Source of the DNA: Novosphingobium clariflavum
GTDB lineage: Bacteria > Pseudomonadota > Alphaproteobacteria > Sphingomonadales > Sphingomonadaceae
Length of the DNA stretch: 34,129 bases
Assembly (NCBI RefSeq): GCF_026420865.1
Contig: NZ_JAPCWC010000034.1
Coordinates: 1 to 34,129 of the forward strand
Reading direction: 5' to 3'
The notes beneath the pieces were generated by a model, which saw only the letters and a list, made by a program, of their open reading frames with translations, did no database searches and was not told the DNA's origin. Shown one piece after another: positions 16,808 through 24,332 of the stretch (its first letter is position 1; every line of letters starts with the position of its first letter). Position numbers and translations under genes: made by a program.

Positions 16808-18220
16808 ATGTTTACGGACGAAGAGCGGATCAAAGGGTCGGCGAAGCTGCCCGCCCATAGCCGGCACTCCCATGCGCCGCTCAAACTTCTCGCGGAGATG
16901 GCTGCCGAACATGGCCGTGAACTCGTCGCTTTGTTCTACGATACGCTGCTTCGTGACCAGGAGGCTGCCCAGTTCCTGAACCACGCTGTGGTGCAGGAGA
17001 GGCTCAGCTCTTCCCTCATTGAGTGGCTCACGCAGTTGTTTTCCGGACAGGACATTCGCGACTCCCCCGAAAAGCAGGCCCGCCAGAAGATCATTGGCGA
17101 AGTCCACGCTCGCATCAAGATTCCGGTCCATCTCGTAATGACAGGCGCGCTGGTGATCAAGACACGGCTCGCTGAATTGCTGCAGGGTCAGGCAGTCGAT
17201 CCGTTGGTAGGCATTCGCGCGCTTCAACTTGCTGATGCGCGAATGGACACGGCCGTCATGCTCATCAGCCAGTCCTATGTAAAGGACACCACGGCAAGAG
17301 CGAGACTAGATGAAGCCTATCGGCTCTTCTCTCTGGATCAGGACGCTGCAGTCGACAAAGAGACGCAGCGCGCCAGCCTGATGGAGTGGAGCCAGAACAC
17401 ACTGTTCGCGCTTCTGCAAGCTGGCCCTGGTGGCGGGTTGCTCCGCTTGGGCGATTCCGCCTTCGGACTTTGGCTTCGGCATCGGGCACAGTTCATGTTT
17501 GAGCAATCGGCGCAGTTCAGCACTGTGGTCCGACTTGTCGAGCGCATCGATGAGATGCTCCTGCCAGAGCTGGATGCTCCCCGTAAGCGTCAGGATGGCT
17601 CATCCGCCTTGGCGGATTTGCGCGCCGCAGTTGACGAAATTTCCTTCCTGGTCGCTGATCTCTTCCAGACATTAAGCACCATGGAAGGAGGACGCGATCC
17701 GCTGACCCGTGCCCTTAACCGCCGTTTCCTGCCTGCCATACTTGGCCGCGAGGTCACATTCGCGAAGGAGAACGGGACAGCGCTCAGCGTCATGCTGGTC
17801 GATATCGACCACTTCAAGGCGATCAATGATCGGCACGGCCATCAGGTCGGTGATGAAGTCCTCCGGCAGGTGGCACAAGTGATCGTCGGGAATGTCCGGG
17901 CGACGGACTTCGTTTTCCGGTACGGGGGCGAGGAGTTCCTGATCGTCCTAGTCGAGACAGGCATCGAGGCTGCGGCCAACATAGCGGAGCGCATTCGGGC
18001 AGATATGGAGGGCCATATTTTCGAAACGGGAAGCTCGGGCGGCCTCAGTGTCACCGCGTCGATCGGCATTGCCCTGCATTCCGGCCATCCCGATCAGAAA
18101 TTCCTGATCAAGGCCGCGGATGAGGCACTCTATCGGGCCAAGGCCGCAGGTCGCAACACGGTGGAACTCGCCCCGATTTATGGAGAAGGCGGGAAGGGGA
18201 TTTGGCCGCTTGCCACATGA
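16808..18220 (+). CDS. Globin-coupled diguanylate cyclase (DosC-like)
   Basis: This 470-residue protein makes cyclic di-GMP under control of a haem sensor. Residues about 20-160 are a sensor globin: distal Tyr44 in LFYDTLL and proximal His100 in VHARIKIP are at the DosC positions for haem binding. A helical middle domain (about 165-290) links it to a GGDEF domain. The active loop is RYGGEEF (GGEEF 373-377), and an intact inhibitory I-site RATD (364-367) lies five residues before it. No membrane segment is seen. The ATG at 16808 follows GGAAGGGA; a TTG directly before it is less likely. It is flanked by unrelated genes, so it is probably its own transcription unit. O2 or NO sensing is expected. 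Confidence 0.93.
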   Translation: MFTDEERIKGSAKLPAHSRHSHAPLKLLAEMAAEHGRELVALFYDTLLRDQEAAQFLNHAVVQERLSSSLIEWLTQLFSGQDIRDSPEKQARQKIIGEVHARIKIPVHLVMTGALVIKTRLAELLQGQAVDPLVGIRALQLADARMDTAVMLISQSYVKDTTARARLDEAYRLFSLDQDAAVDKETQRASLMEWSQNTLFALLQAGPGGGLLRLGDSAFGLWLRHRAQFMFEQSAQFSTVVRLVERIDEMLLPELDAPRKRQDGSSALADLRAAVDEISFLVADLFQTLSTMEGGRDPLTRALNRRFLPAILGREVTFAKENGTALSVMLVDIDHFKAINDRHGHQVGDEVLRQVAQVIVGNVRATDFVFRYGGEEFLIVLVETGIEAAANIAERIRADMEGHIFETGSSGGLSVTASIGIALHSGHPDQKFLIKAADEALYRAKAAGRNTVELAPIYGEGGKGIWPLAT

Positions 18221-18271
18221 CGTTCTTTACACCCAGATGTTTACGGGCATCAGGCTCCAAGTTTCCTGGAT

Positions 18272-18565
18272 TTATCGGTGGCGGTATCGCTCGAGACCGC
18301 CACTTGCGTGGCTTGCATAACCAATCTCCCATGCTGCCCGAACATGGGAGGCACGGTAGGGATTGGCGTGACGCGGCAAGCCGGCCTGTGCGGCCTTCAG
18401 ACCCCATCGATATGCATGGTCGAATTGCACTGATGGGCTCCTTCCCGATGAACCGATTGCCCGGCGACGGCGGCGGAGCATAATCGCGCCGACTGCCAGA
18501 ACGAACAGGCCAAGCGCTCCTTTGCATTCCAGTTCCGTGTTTTCGCTGAAATCAGGAGACGACAT
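18272..18565 (-). CDS. Small Rmf/CrpP-like protein with a hydrophobic N-terminus
   Basis: This 97-residue frame has a hydrophobic segment (GALGLFVLAVGAIML, about 16-30) followed by RRRRR, then a C-terminal region AYRWGLKAAQAGLPRHANPY and RAAWEIGY. The spacing of G-AA-G, the NPY and the W-GY resembles the ribosome modulation factor/CrpP family. That family normally lacks a membrane segment, so the N-terminus is odd. The ATG overlaps the end of the FUSC gene by 14 bases, favouring translational coupling. The resemblance is by eye only; ribosome hibernation is a hypothesis. It could also be an unrelated small membrane protein. Confidence 0.55.
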   Translation of the reverse strand: MSSPDFSENTELECKGALGLFVLAVGAIMLRRRRRAIGSSGRSPSVQFDHAYRWGLKAAQAGLPRHANPYRASHVRAAWEIGYASHASGGLERYRHR

Positions 18566-20558
18566 TGCGACGCAAGCTCGTCAATGCGAGTGTGGCGAGC
18601 CTCTTTTCGCCTACGCCATTGCCGGAAAACTTGCTCATGGCCAGATCTATGGTGCGGACAAGCGCGTCGTCAGTGCGATCTGCCGCTGTCGATTTGCGCG
18701 CGTAGTGCTGCCTTACTCGCCCCAAAACAAGCGAAAGGAGACGGGCATCTTTAGGGCTCGCGATACGCCGTAGTCTTTGCAGTTCGTCGAGAGAAATTCC
18801 GACGCGTGTGTCGCGCAAAATCTCAAGCAAAGGAGTTGACGTATCGCCGCCGATCTCTATTAGCCTGGGTGTCAGCAGGCCGATACGATCCAGCATCGTG
18901 TTGATCCATTTGGCGGTGTCAGGCATGTGGCGCAAACCTGCTCGCCCGGCAAGATCGCGCCAACCGGCGCGCATCAAACGCAAGCTTGCCTTTTCAGCTC
19001 CAATCGTGCGGACGGCCTCCAGAACCAGCACCGCTAGCAGCGCACCGACCACTTGCGCGATTGCGGCGTTGGCGAAAAATGTAAAGCTTGACGAGTAAAC
19101 AGCATCCAAGCCCATCAAGCCGGGCAGGGCCAGGATCATGCCGATTGCGATGGCTGCTGTGCGGCGATTGACCATCATGGTGCCTATCGTCAGAAAAGCC
19201 GGAGCCATGACGGCAATCAGGACGGCAAAATCGGTCACGCGTGGCAGGATCGCGAAGGCATAAACAGCGGCGACGACCACCGCGGCGCATGTACCTTGCC
19301 AGACCTTCCAGGCCGTTGGTGCCGGGTCATCCATATTGCTGAAAAGAGCGCAAATGATGCTGGCAATGACGACAGCGCCGGCGCCAGCAGGCCAAGCCGC
19401 AATGATCCAGAAGGCGCAGCCGATCAGAACCGTCATAGTTGTGGTCAAAGCCCCGCGAAAGGCCAGCCCGTGATCACGGTGCAGCATGCGCTTGCCCGCA
19501 TTTTGAACCGCTGCCTGGGTCCGCTTTGACACAATGATGCCTTTCTGCGCCATGGCATCGCGTAACTCGCGGCAAACCGCATGAACGGCGATCAATTCGG
19601 CCAATCGGTCGAGCAGGCTGAGTTCGAGAGCCGCCTTCCAAGGGACAAATTTCGCACAATCGGGCTCACACGCCCGTGCACGTCGACGCAGAATGTCAAC
19701 CTCCGACATGGTGCAGCCCTGTTCCGCTCCGGCCAGCCAAAGAACCGCATCCTCCAGCAGCTCTTTCACTGGACTGGGAAGGCCGCCATTGACCTGAAGC
19801 TGCTGAACACGGTCCTCCACCGCGCTCGCCAGCGGCAAAAGCAGGCATAATTGTGTTTCCAGGGCGCGTAGCATGCCGGCCTTGAGGCGATGCCTGCTGC
19901 TTTCGAAAGGAAGATGGGCGGAAAGTTGGTGCAGTTCGTGAATATCGGTTGCGAGCTGGCGCCGATCCCGGGCGACGAGAACATCGCTTTGCTGATGCGT
20001 CAATGAATCGCGCGTCCACCGCTCGGCATCGGCTAGGATCACGTCAATCCGCGCCATCATCCGGGCTGATACCGTCCTTGGGAAGACGAGGCTATGGACC
20101 AGCGTCGCCGAGATAATCCCGATAGCAATCTCCTGGGTCCTCAGGCTCGCTACGGTGAAGATCGTCGCAGGAACGTCTACTGTCGGAAGGGCGATAATGC
20201 CGGCAGTGTACCCGGCCAGCAGGAAAGTATAGGCGCGCGGCGTTCGGCCGAGAAGAGCAACATAGGTGCATAGTCCCAACCAGGCGGCGAGCGCGAGACA
20301 GAGAAGTTCAGGGACATTGCCCAAGGTCGGCACTAAAACGATGGCCACAAGTGCTCCCACGACCGTACCGAACAGCCGGAAAATCGCTTTGGAGGAAACA
20401 GCGCCGGCCAAGGGCTGAGCGACGATATAGCTTGTTATGATGGCCCAGTAAGGACGCTCCAGTCCTATACGCAGGGCAATGTAGTACGCCATGATCGCAG
20501 AAAGGAACGCCTTGAGCGTGAACAGCGCATCATTACCGCCCAATTTAGTGAACGTCAT
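18552..20558 (-). CDS. FUSC-family inner-membrane exporter (AaeB-like)
   Basis: This protein of about 668 residues has the FUSC/AaeB layout: a first block of about six membrane helices (PYWAIITSYIVAQPLAG near the start), a soluble helical domain of around 200 residues, and a second block of helices from about residue 375. Known relatives export aromatic carboxylates such as p-hydroxybenzoate or contribute to fusaric-acid resistance. I chose ATG at 20558; an in-frame GTG at 20585 adds nine residues and neither has a clear Shine-Dalgarno. No adaptor (AaeA) gene is adjacent, unlike the E. coli system. A small Rmf/CrpP-like gene overlaps its 3' end. Confidence 0.88.
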   Translation of the reverse strand: MTFTKLGGNDALFTLKAFLSAIMAYYIALRIGLERPYWAIITSYIVAQPLAGAVSSKAIFRLFGTVVGALVAIVLVPTLGNVPELLCLALAAWLGLCTYVALLGRTPRAYTFLLAGYTAGIIALPTVDVPATIFTVASLRTQEIAIGIISATLVHSLVFPRTVSARMMARIDVILADAERWTRDSLTHQQSDVLVARDRRQLATDIHELHQLSAHLPFESSRHRLKAGMLRALETQLCLLLPLASAVEDRVQQLQVNGGLPSPVKELLEDAVLWLAGAEQGCTMSEVDILRRRARACEPDCAKFVPWKAALELSLLDRLAELIAVHAVCRELRDAMAQKGIIVSKRTQAAVQNAGKRMLHRDHGLAFRGALTTTMTVLIGCAFWIIAAWPAGAGAVVIASIICALFSNMDDPAPTAWKVWQGTCAAVVVAAVYAFAILPRVTDFAVLIAVMAPAFLTIGTMMVNRRTAAIAIGMILALPGLMGLDAVYSSSFTFFANAAIAQVVGALLAVLVLEAVRTIGAEKASLRLMRAGWRDLAGRAGLRHMPDTAKWINTMLDRIGLLTPRLIEIGGDTSTPLLEILRDTRVGISLDELQRLRRIASPKDARLLSLVLGRVRQHYARKSTAADRTDDALVRTIDLAMSKFSGNGVGEKRLATLALTSLRRNVVS

Positions 20559-20689
20559 GACCGAAACTGACTTAAGCGTTCTCACGCGAACAAACGGGTA
20601 TCACCGCCCCCATGCAGCAAAGACCCAATTCTAACCGTTTTGATGTGCTCCGGTGGGAATAGCGCCGCTAGCGCCAACCGGGGACAGTA

Positions 20690-20847
20690 AGCGACAGCGG
20701 ATTGGGCTCGCCAGTTCAGGCCGATCCGCGTGATTGCCGTATGCCTGGTCCCAATAGAGCTACTCGCGTCCATCCGCGCGCAGCACGTCGAGCTGGCGAG
20801 CGAGGTCCTGGTCGGCGGTGGACATGCGCGCATATCCGATCCGTCAT
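20690..20847 (-). pseudogene. Broken serine-recombinase (resolvase/invertase) remnant
   Basis: Read leftward from about 20840 one frame gives IGYARMSTADQDLARQLDVL, RADGRE, a stop, then LYWDQAYGNHADRPELA before similarity ends. This is the N-terminus of a resolvase/invertase, including the catalytic Ser of ARMST. The in-frame TAG interrupts a position where the family has a coding residue, and the rest of the catalytic domain and the DNA-binding domain are missing. The upstream ATG at 20847 is out of frame with the homologous part, so a frameshift is also likely. It is a dead remnant of a transposon or invertible element. Confidence 0.75.
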
Positions 20848-21201
20848 GTGCCGGGCCGACCGGACAGTAGCAGCTATGTTCAACATTCATGATTGGGCAG
20901 GAATTGTCCGATCGCGCCTTCCAGCGCAGGGTGTCGACAGTCGAATGGTGCAAAGGGCCGACTTTTGGATTGCTGCTGGCGGCGTTTATCGGAAAGCATT
21001 TTATGACCCATGCTGTTACCGAGGGAGTCTCCGGTCGCGCGTGTCCAGAACTGAAAGCGCAAGTAGCCGCCGCTGATTTACGCGACTAGCCATCTCGATA
21101 CGATGGTACTCGGACTGCCATTCGGCCGGTGGGCTGCTGCTCTTGGACGAGAGGCTACGCCCAAGGAAGGAAGCTACGACCTTTGCTATTGCGGGAGCAT
21201 C
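20848..21201. other. Gene-free scar beside the recombinase remnant
   Basis: About 350 bases between the recombinase remnant and the LDH-family gene contain no frame that I can assign to a family. It is likely further decayed mobile-element or junction sequence, since it borders the remnant. No terminal inverted repeats were recognised. Any terminator for the lactate operon should lie at its right end, but I saw no convincing hairpin. Confidence 0.4.
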
Positions 21202-22143
21202 TCAAGCGATCGAGTCAAGGGTGCTGCGCAACACCTCTGCGGACGCGAGCAGCGCCAAGCGCTCATCAGGCCGGAGATCGGGTTCCAGCACGCGCAGCAC
21301 ACCTTGTGCGCCGATAAGGCATGGTAGGCTCAGGTAGAGGTCGTTCAGACCGAACGCTCCGGTTAGTCGTGCGGAGATGGGCAGCACCACACGTTCATCG
21401 CGGTGGACCGCCTCGCAGATGCGCACGATCGCAGTAGCTACGCCATAGGAGGTAAAGCCCTTGCCATGGTTGATTGTGTAACCGGCACGCATCACGTCGC
21501 GCGCTATTGCGGCTCGGTCGATCATACGCCCATCAAGAAAAGCATCGAGCGCTACCCCACCGATGCGCACGGTAGAAAAGGCGGCGACCTCGCTATCGCC
21601 ATGCTCCCCTAAGACCAATGCTTCAACAGTAGCGGGAGCGATGCCGAGCTCTTCCGCGATTCGCTGCCGGAATCTATTGCTGTCAAGGAGGGTGCCGGTG
21701 CCGATCACACGTTCGGGTGGGAGACCGGACGCCTGCTGCGCTACTTGTGCCATCGCATCCGCCGGGTTGGAGGCGACGACGATCACTCCGTCGAACCCGA
21801 CCGCTTTCACCTCATCGATGCAGGCACGCACAATCTCGGCGCTTTTGCCCGCGATGGACGTACGGGTTTCGTCGCCATGAGTCGCGGCTCCCGCTGTCAA
21901 GACCAGAATATCCGCCTTCGCTACATCGGCATATTCGCCTGCCCAAATGCGGGTCGGTCGTGCAATGGCATTGGCATCGCCAATGTCGGCTGCCTCTGCC
22001 ATCGCTCGCTCTTTACTCGCGTCGATCAGCACGATCTCGGTGAACAAGCCACGCAGCATCAACGCGTACGCGGCGGTAGCGCCGACGTTTCCGCTACCGA
22101 TAATCGCGACGCGGGATGACGTCGGACGAGAAGATTTGGACAA
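21202..22143 (-). CDS. NAD-dependent L-lactate dehydrogenase family enzyme
   Basis: This 313-residue enzyme has the LDH/MDH fold with GSGNVG (16-21), Asp41 for NAD, catalytic His181 in GEHGDSE, Asp154 and Arg157 in LLDSNRFR, and Arg94. The residue that sets substrate specificity (Gln102 in LDH, Arg in malate dehydrogenase) aligns with Thr88 in AGAATHGDETR, so lactate may not be the true substrate. A relative of 2-hydroxyisocaproate dehydrogenase or another 2-hydroxyacid enzyme is possible. The start is TTG at 22143, supported by AAGGGA seven bases upstream. It is the last gene of the lctP-gntR-lldD operon, after the decayed D-lactate dehydrogenase fragment. Confidence 0.85.
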   Translation of the reverse strand: MSKSSRPTSSRVAIIGSGNVGATAAYALMLRGLFTEIVLIDASKERAMAEAADIGDANAIARPTRIWAGEYADVAKADILVLTAGAATHGDETRTSIAGKSAEIVRACIDEVKAVGFDGVIVVASNPADAMAQVAQQASGLPPERVIGTGTLLDSNRFRQRIAEELGIAPATVEALVLGEHGDSEVAAFSTVRIGGVALDAFLDGRMIDRAAIARDVMRAGYTINHGKGFTSYGVATAIVRICEAVHRDERVVLPISARLTGAFGLNDLYLSLPCLIGAQGVLRVLEPDLRPDERLALLASAEVLRSTLDSIA

Positions 22144-22189
22144 GATCGATCCCTTCGGTTCAAGCGATGTCTATGTGGCCGACGCTATT

Positions 22190-22381
22190 TTACGCCGCAC
22201 CGCCAATACTACCAATCCACCGCAGTCGGTCGGCTCGCCCGCCGCGGCAATCGGACCGTTGCCAAGGCGCAATGCCGTCGCGGCGCCGCTGCGTTTCAAG
22301 GGGATCGATGAGAACGTACGCGCTACCGACGATCGTTTCGAGTGCCGCGACCAGCGCCGGGCTCTTGCCGTTTCCGCTCAT
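22190..22381 (-). pseudogene. dld: Decayed N-terminal fragment of FAD-dependent D-lactate dehydrogenase
   Basis: The frame begins ATGA overlapping the lldD stop. Its residues 9-33, including ETIVGSAYVLIDPLETQR, align by eye with the N-terminus of Dld (LVGSSHLLTDP then TARYR in E. coli). Beyond that point the expected RxGxG segment appears in another frame as RLGNGP (22269-22252), implying a frameshift. The remaining roughly 500 residues are absent before the LDH gene. The fragment suggests that an intact dld once lay between lldD and ldh. A chance resemblance is possible but the overlap and operon position support it. Confidence 0.6.
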
Positions 22382-23511
22382 GCGACCAGCGCCCCACGGT
22401 CGAGTTCGCCGACCGATCGCGCACCGGTCAGCGCCATGGCCACGCGCATCTCGCTGGCGAACAGGGCCAAGAGGTTGGCGACCCCTGCTTCCCCCGCCGC
22501 AGCCAGGGCATAAATGAAGGCCCGGCCGAGTAGCACCGCATCGGCGCCCAGTGCCAGCATCCGCACTACGTCCAAACCTGACCTGATGCCCGAATCGGCA
22601 AGCACCTTGATCTGGCCCCCCACGGCCTCGGCGATCTCGGGCAGCGCGCGGGTACTGGACAGCACGCCGTCCAACTGGCGTCCACCATGGTTGGACACGA
22701 CGATCCCGTCCGCGCCGAACCGCACCGCGTCGCGCGCATCGTCGGGATCGAGGATGCCCTTGATGACCATCGACCCCTTCCAGAAATCACGGATCCATTG
22801 CAGGTCTTGCCACGCGATCGATGGATCGAAATTGTTTCCGAGCCAACCAATATAATCCTCCAGCTTGGTCGGCATCCCGCGATAAGTGGAGATGTTGCCC
22901 AGGTCGTGCGGCCGGCCGCGCAGCCCGACGTCCCACGCCCAATGGGGATGCGTGATCGCCTGTGCGACGCGGCGCAGGGGCGCGCCGGGTCCCGACATGC
23001 CTGAATGACGATCGCGATAGCGCGAGCCCGGCACCGGCATGTCGACGGTGAACACGAGCGTCGTCACCCCTGCGGCCTGCGCCCGTTCCAGCGCGTCGCG
23101 CATGAAGCCGCGATCTTTCAGCACGTAGAGCTGGAACCAGATGGGCGCGGAGGAGGCGCGCTGCACTTCGTCGATGGCGCAGACGGAGACGGTAGACAGA
23201 GTGAAGGGTACTCCCGCAGCGGCGGCCGCGCGCGCGGCCTGCACCTCGCCTCGCCGCGCGTACATGCCCGTCAGCCCTACCGGCGCCAGTGCGACAGGCA
23301 TAGCGAGCCGGCTACCGAACAGTTCGGTTTCGAGGCTAAGGTCGGCCACGTCGCGCAGCACGCGCTGGCGCAGCGCAACATCGGCAAGGTCGGTGACGTT
23401 GCGCCGCAGCGTATGCTCCGCATTGGCGCCCCCGTCGATGTAATGGAACAGGAAGGGCGGCAGGCGGCGCCGCGCCGCCTCGCGATAGTCGGTGGGGGCG
23501 GAAATGATCAC
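22378..23511 (-). CDS. lldD: FMN-dependent L-lactate dehydrogenase
   Basis: This 377-residue alpha-hydroxy-acid oxidase family enzyme oxidises L-lactate to pyruvate and passes electrons to the respiratory chain. Tyr24 in FHYIDGGAN, FMN-site Lys251 and catalytic His275 with Arg278 in VVSNHGGRQLDG match E. coli LldD numbering. ADSGIRSGLDVVRMLALGAD is the second phosphate-binding region. It overlaps the GntR gene by four bases and the dld fragment by four bases. It is probably membrane-associated. Other 2-hydroxyacids such as mandelate or glycolate cannot be excluded, but the permease neighbour favours lactate. Confidence 0.93.
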   Translation of the reverse strand: MIISAPTDYREAARRRLPPFLFHYIDGGANAEHTLRRNVTDLADVALRQRVLRDVADLSLETELFGSRLAMPVALAPVGLTGMYARRGEVQAARAAAAAGVPFTLSTVSVCAIDEVQRASSAPIWFQLYVLKDRGFMRDALERAQAAGVTTLVFTVDMPVPGSRYRDRHSGMSGPGAPLRRVAQAITHPHWAWDVGLRGRPHDLGNISTYRGMPTKLEDYIGWLGNNFDPSIAWQDLQWIRDFWKGSMVIKGILDPDDARDAVRFGADGIVVSNHGGRQLDGVLSSTRALPEIAEAVGGQIKVLADSGIRSGLDVVRMLALGADAVLLGRAFIYALAAAGEAGVANLLALFASEMRVAMALTGARSVGELDRGALVA

Positions 23512-24332
23512 GATCTGCTCTTTTGCCTGTCTTGGGGAATAGAAGGGGCGTGGAGCGCGGCCGCGCGCACCTGGCGTGCACGTTCCTCGTCGATCCCACG
23601 GATGGTTGTCTCCACGAACTGGATATGCGCGTCGGAAGCATCGCGCGCCGCCTCCGCGTCGCCAGCGAGGATCGTCTCCATCAGCCGGCGATGCTGGTCT
23701 GATAGCTGCTCAAAGGTGCGAGGCACGGTGTAGAGCTTTTCCAGGCTATCCGAGATGCTCGATCGCAGCAGCCCAAACATGCTCGACATTACCGAATGGA
23801 GCACCGCATTGTGCGATGCGCGCGCTATGGCGAGGTGAAAGGCGGCGTCCGCCTGGGCCTCGTCGCCCGCATCGCCCGATCCATGGCTATCTATCATCGC
23901 GTCGAAGCAGCGGCGGATATGGTCGCGATCCGCAGGCAGCGCGCGCCGCGCGGCGTGAAAGGCGGCCTGCCGCTCCAGGCCCTGCCGCACCTCCAGCACA
24001 TCGTGGCCATAGCCGGGATCGGCCGCGATCCGCGCGCCCAGCGGTGCGGCGATAGTGCCTTCCGCCCATCGCGCCGCCAGCGGAGCGGCGATGGTGGTGC
24101 CGCGCGGCCCGACCGATAGAAGACCCGCCGCGCTCAGCCGCCCGATCGCCTCGCGCAGGCTGCCGCGCGACGTGCCGATCATCGCCACCATGGCGCGTTC
24201 CGAGGGCAGGCGCGCGCCAGGGGTCAGGCCACGCTCCGCGATGATTGCCTCGATCGCCGCCACGGCGCGGTCGACTACGCGATTGGAGGAAGCGGGACCG
24301 GGGGCCGAGGAGGCAGGGGGCACCGTCGTCAT
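23508..24332 (-). CDS. GntR-family (FadR subgroup) regulator of the lactate operon
   Basis: This 274-residue regulator has an N-terminal winged helix at about residues 18-75 with GARLPSERAMVAMIGTSRG and LREAIGRLSAAGLL. An all-helical FCD ligand domain (about 95-240) holds the usual DAAFHLAIARASHN metal-site helix. The start is ATG at 24332, overlapping the permease stop as ATGA; longer readings of this frame run inside the permease gene and are not real. It resembles LldR/PdhR-type regulators that respond to lactate or pyruvate. The TTGGTC-T-GACCAA site before the permease is its likely operator. Confidence 0.93.
   Translation of the reverse strand: MTTVPPASSAPGPASSNRVVDRAVAAIEAIIAERGLTPGARLPSERAMVAMIGTSRGSLREAIGRLSAAGLLSVGPRGTTIAAPLAARWAEGTIAAPLGARIAADPGYGHDVLEVRQGLERQAAFHAARRALPADRDHIRRCFDAMIDSHGSGDAGDEAQADAAFHLAIARASHNAVLHSVMSSMFGLLRSSISDSLEKLYTVPRTFEQLSDQHRRLMETILAGDAEAARDASDAHIQFVETTIRGIDEERARQVRAAALHAPSIPQDRQKSRS

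Noticed and set aside
20582..20953. A 123-codon minus-strand frame overlapping the FUSC start
   Set aside because: It is the out-of-frame reading of the recombinase remnant and has no domain of its own.
20880..21062. A 60-codon minus-strand frame with RFQFWTRATGDSLGNSMG resembling an HMG-CoA reductase motif
   Set aside because: The match is short, several conserved positions differ and nothing else of the enzyme is nearby; chance is more likely.
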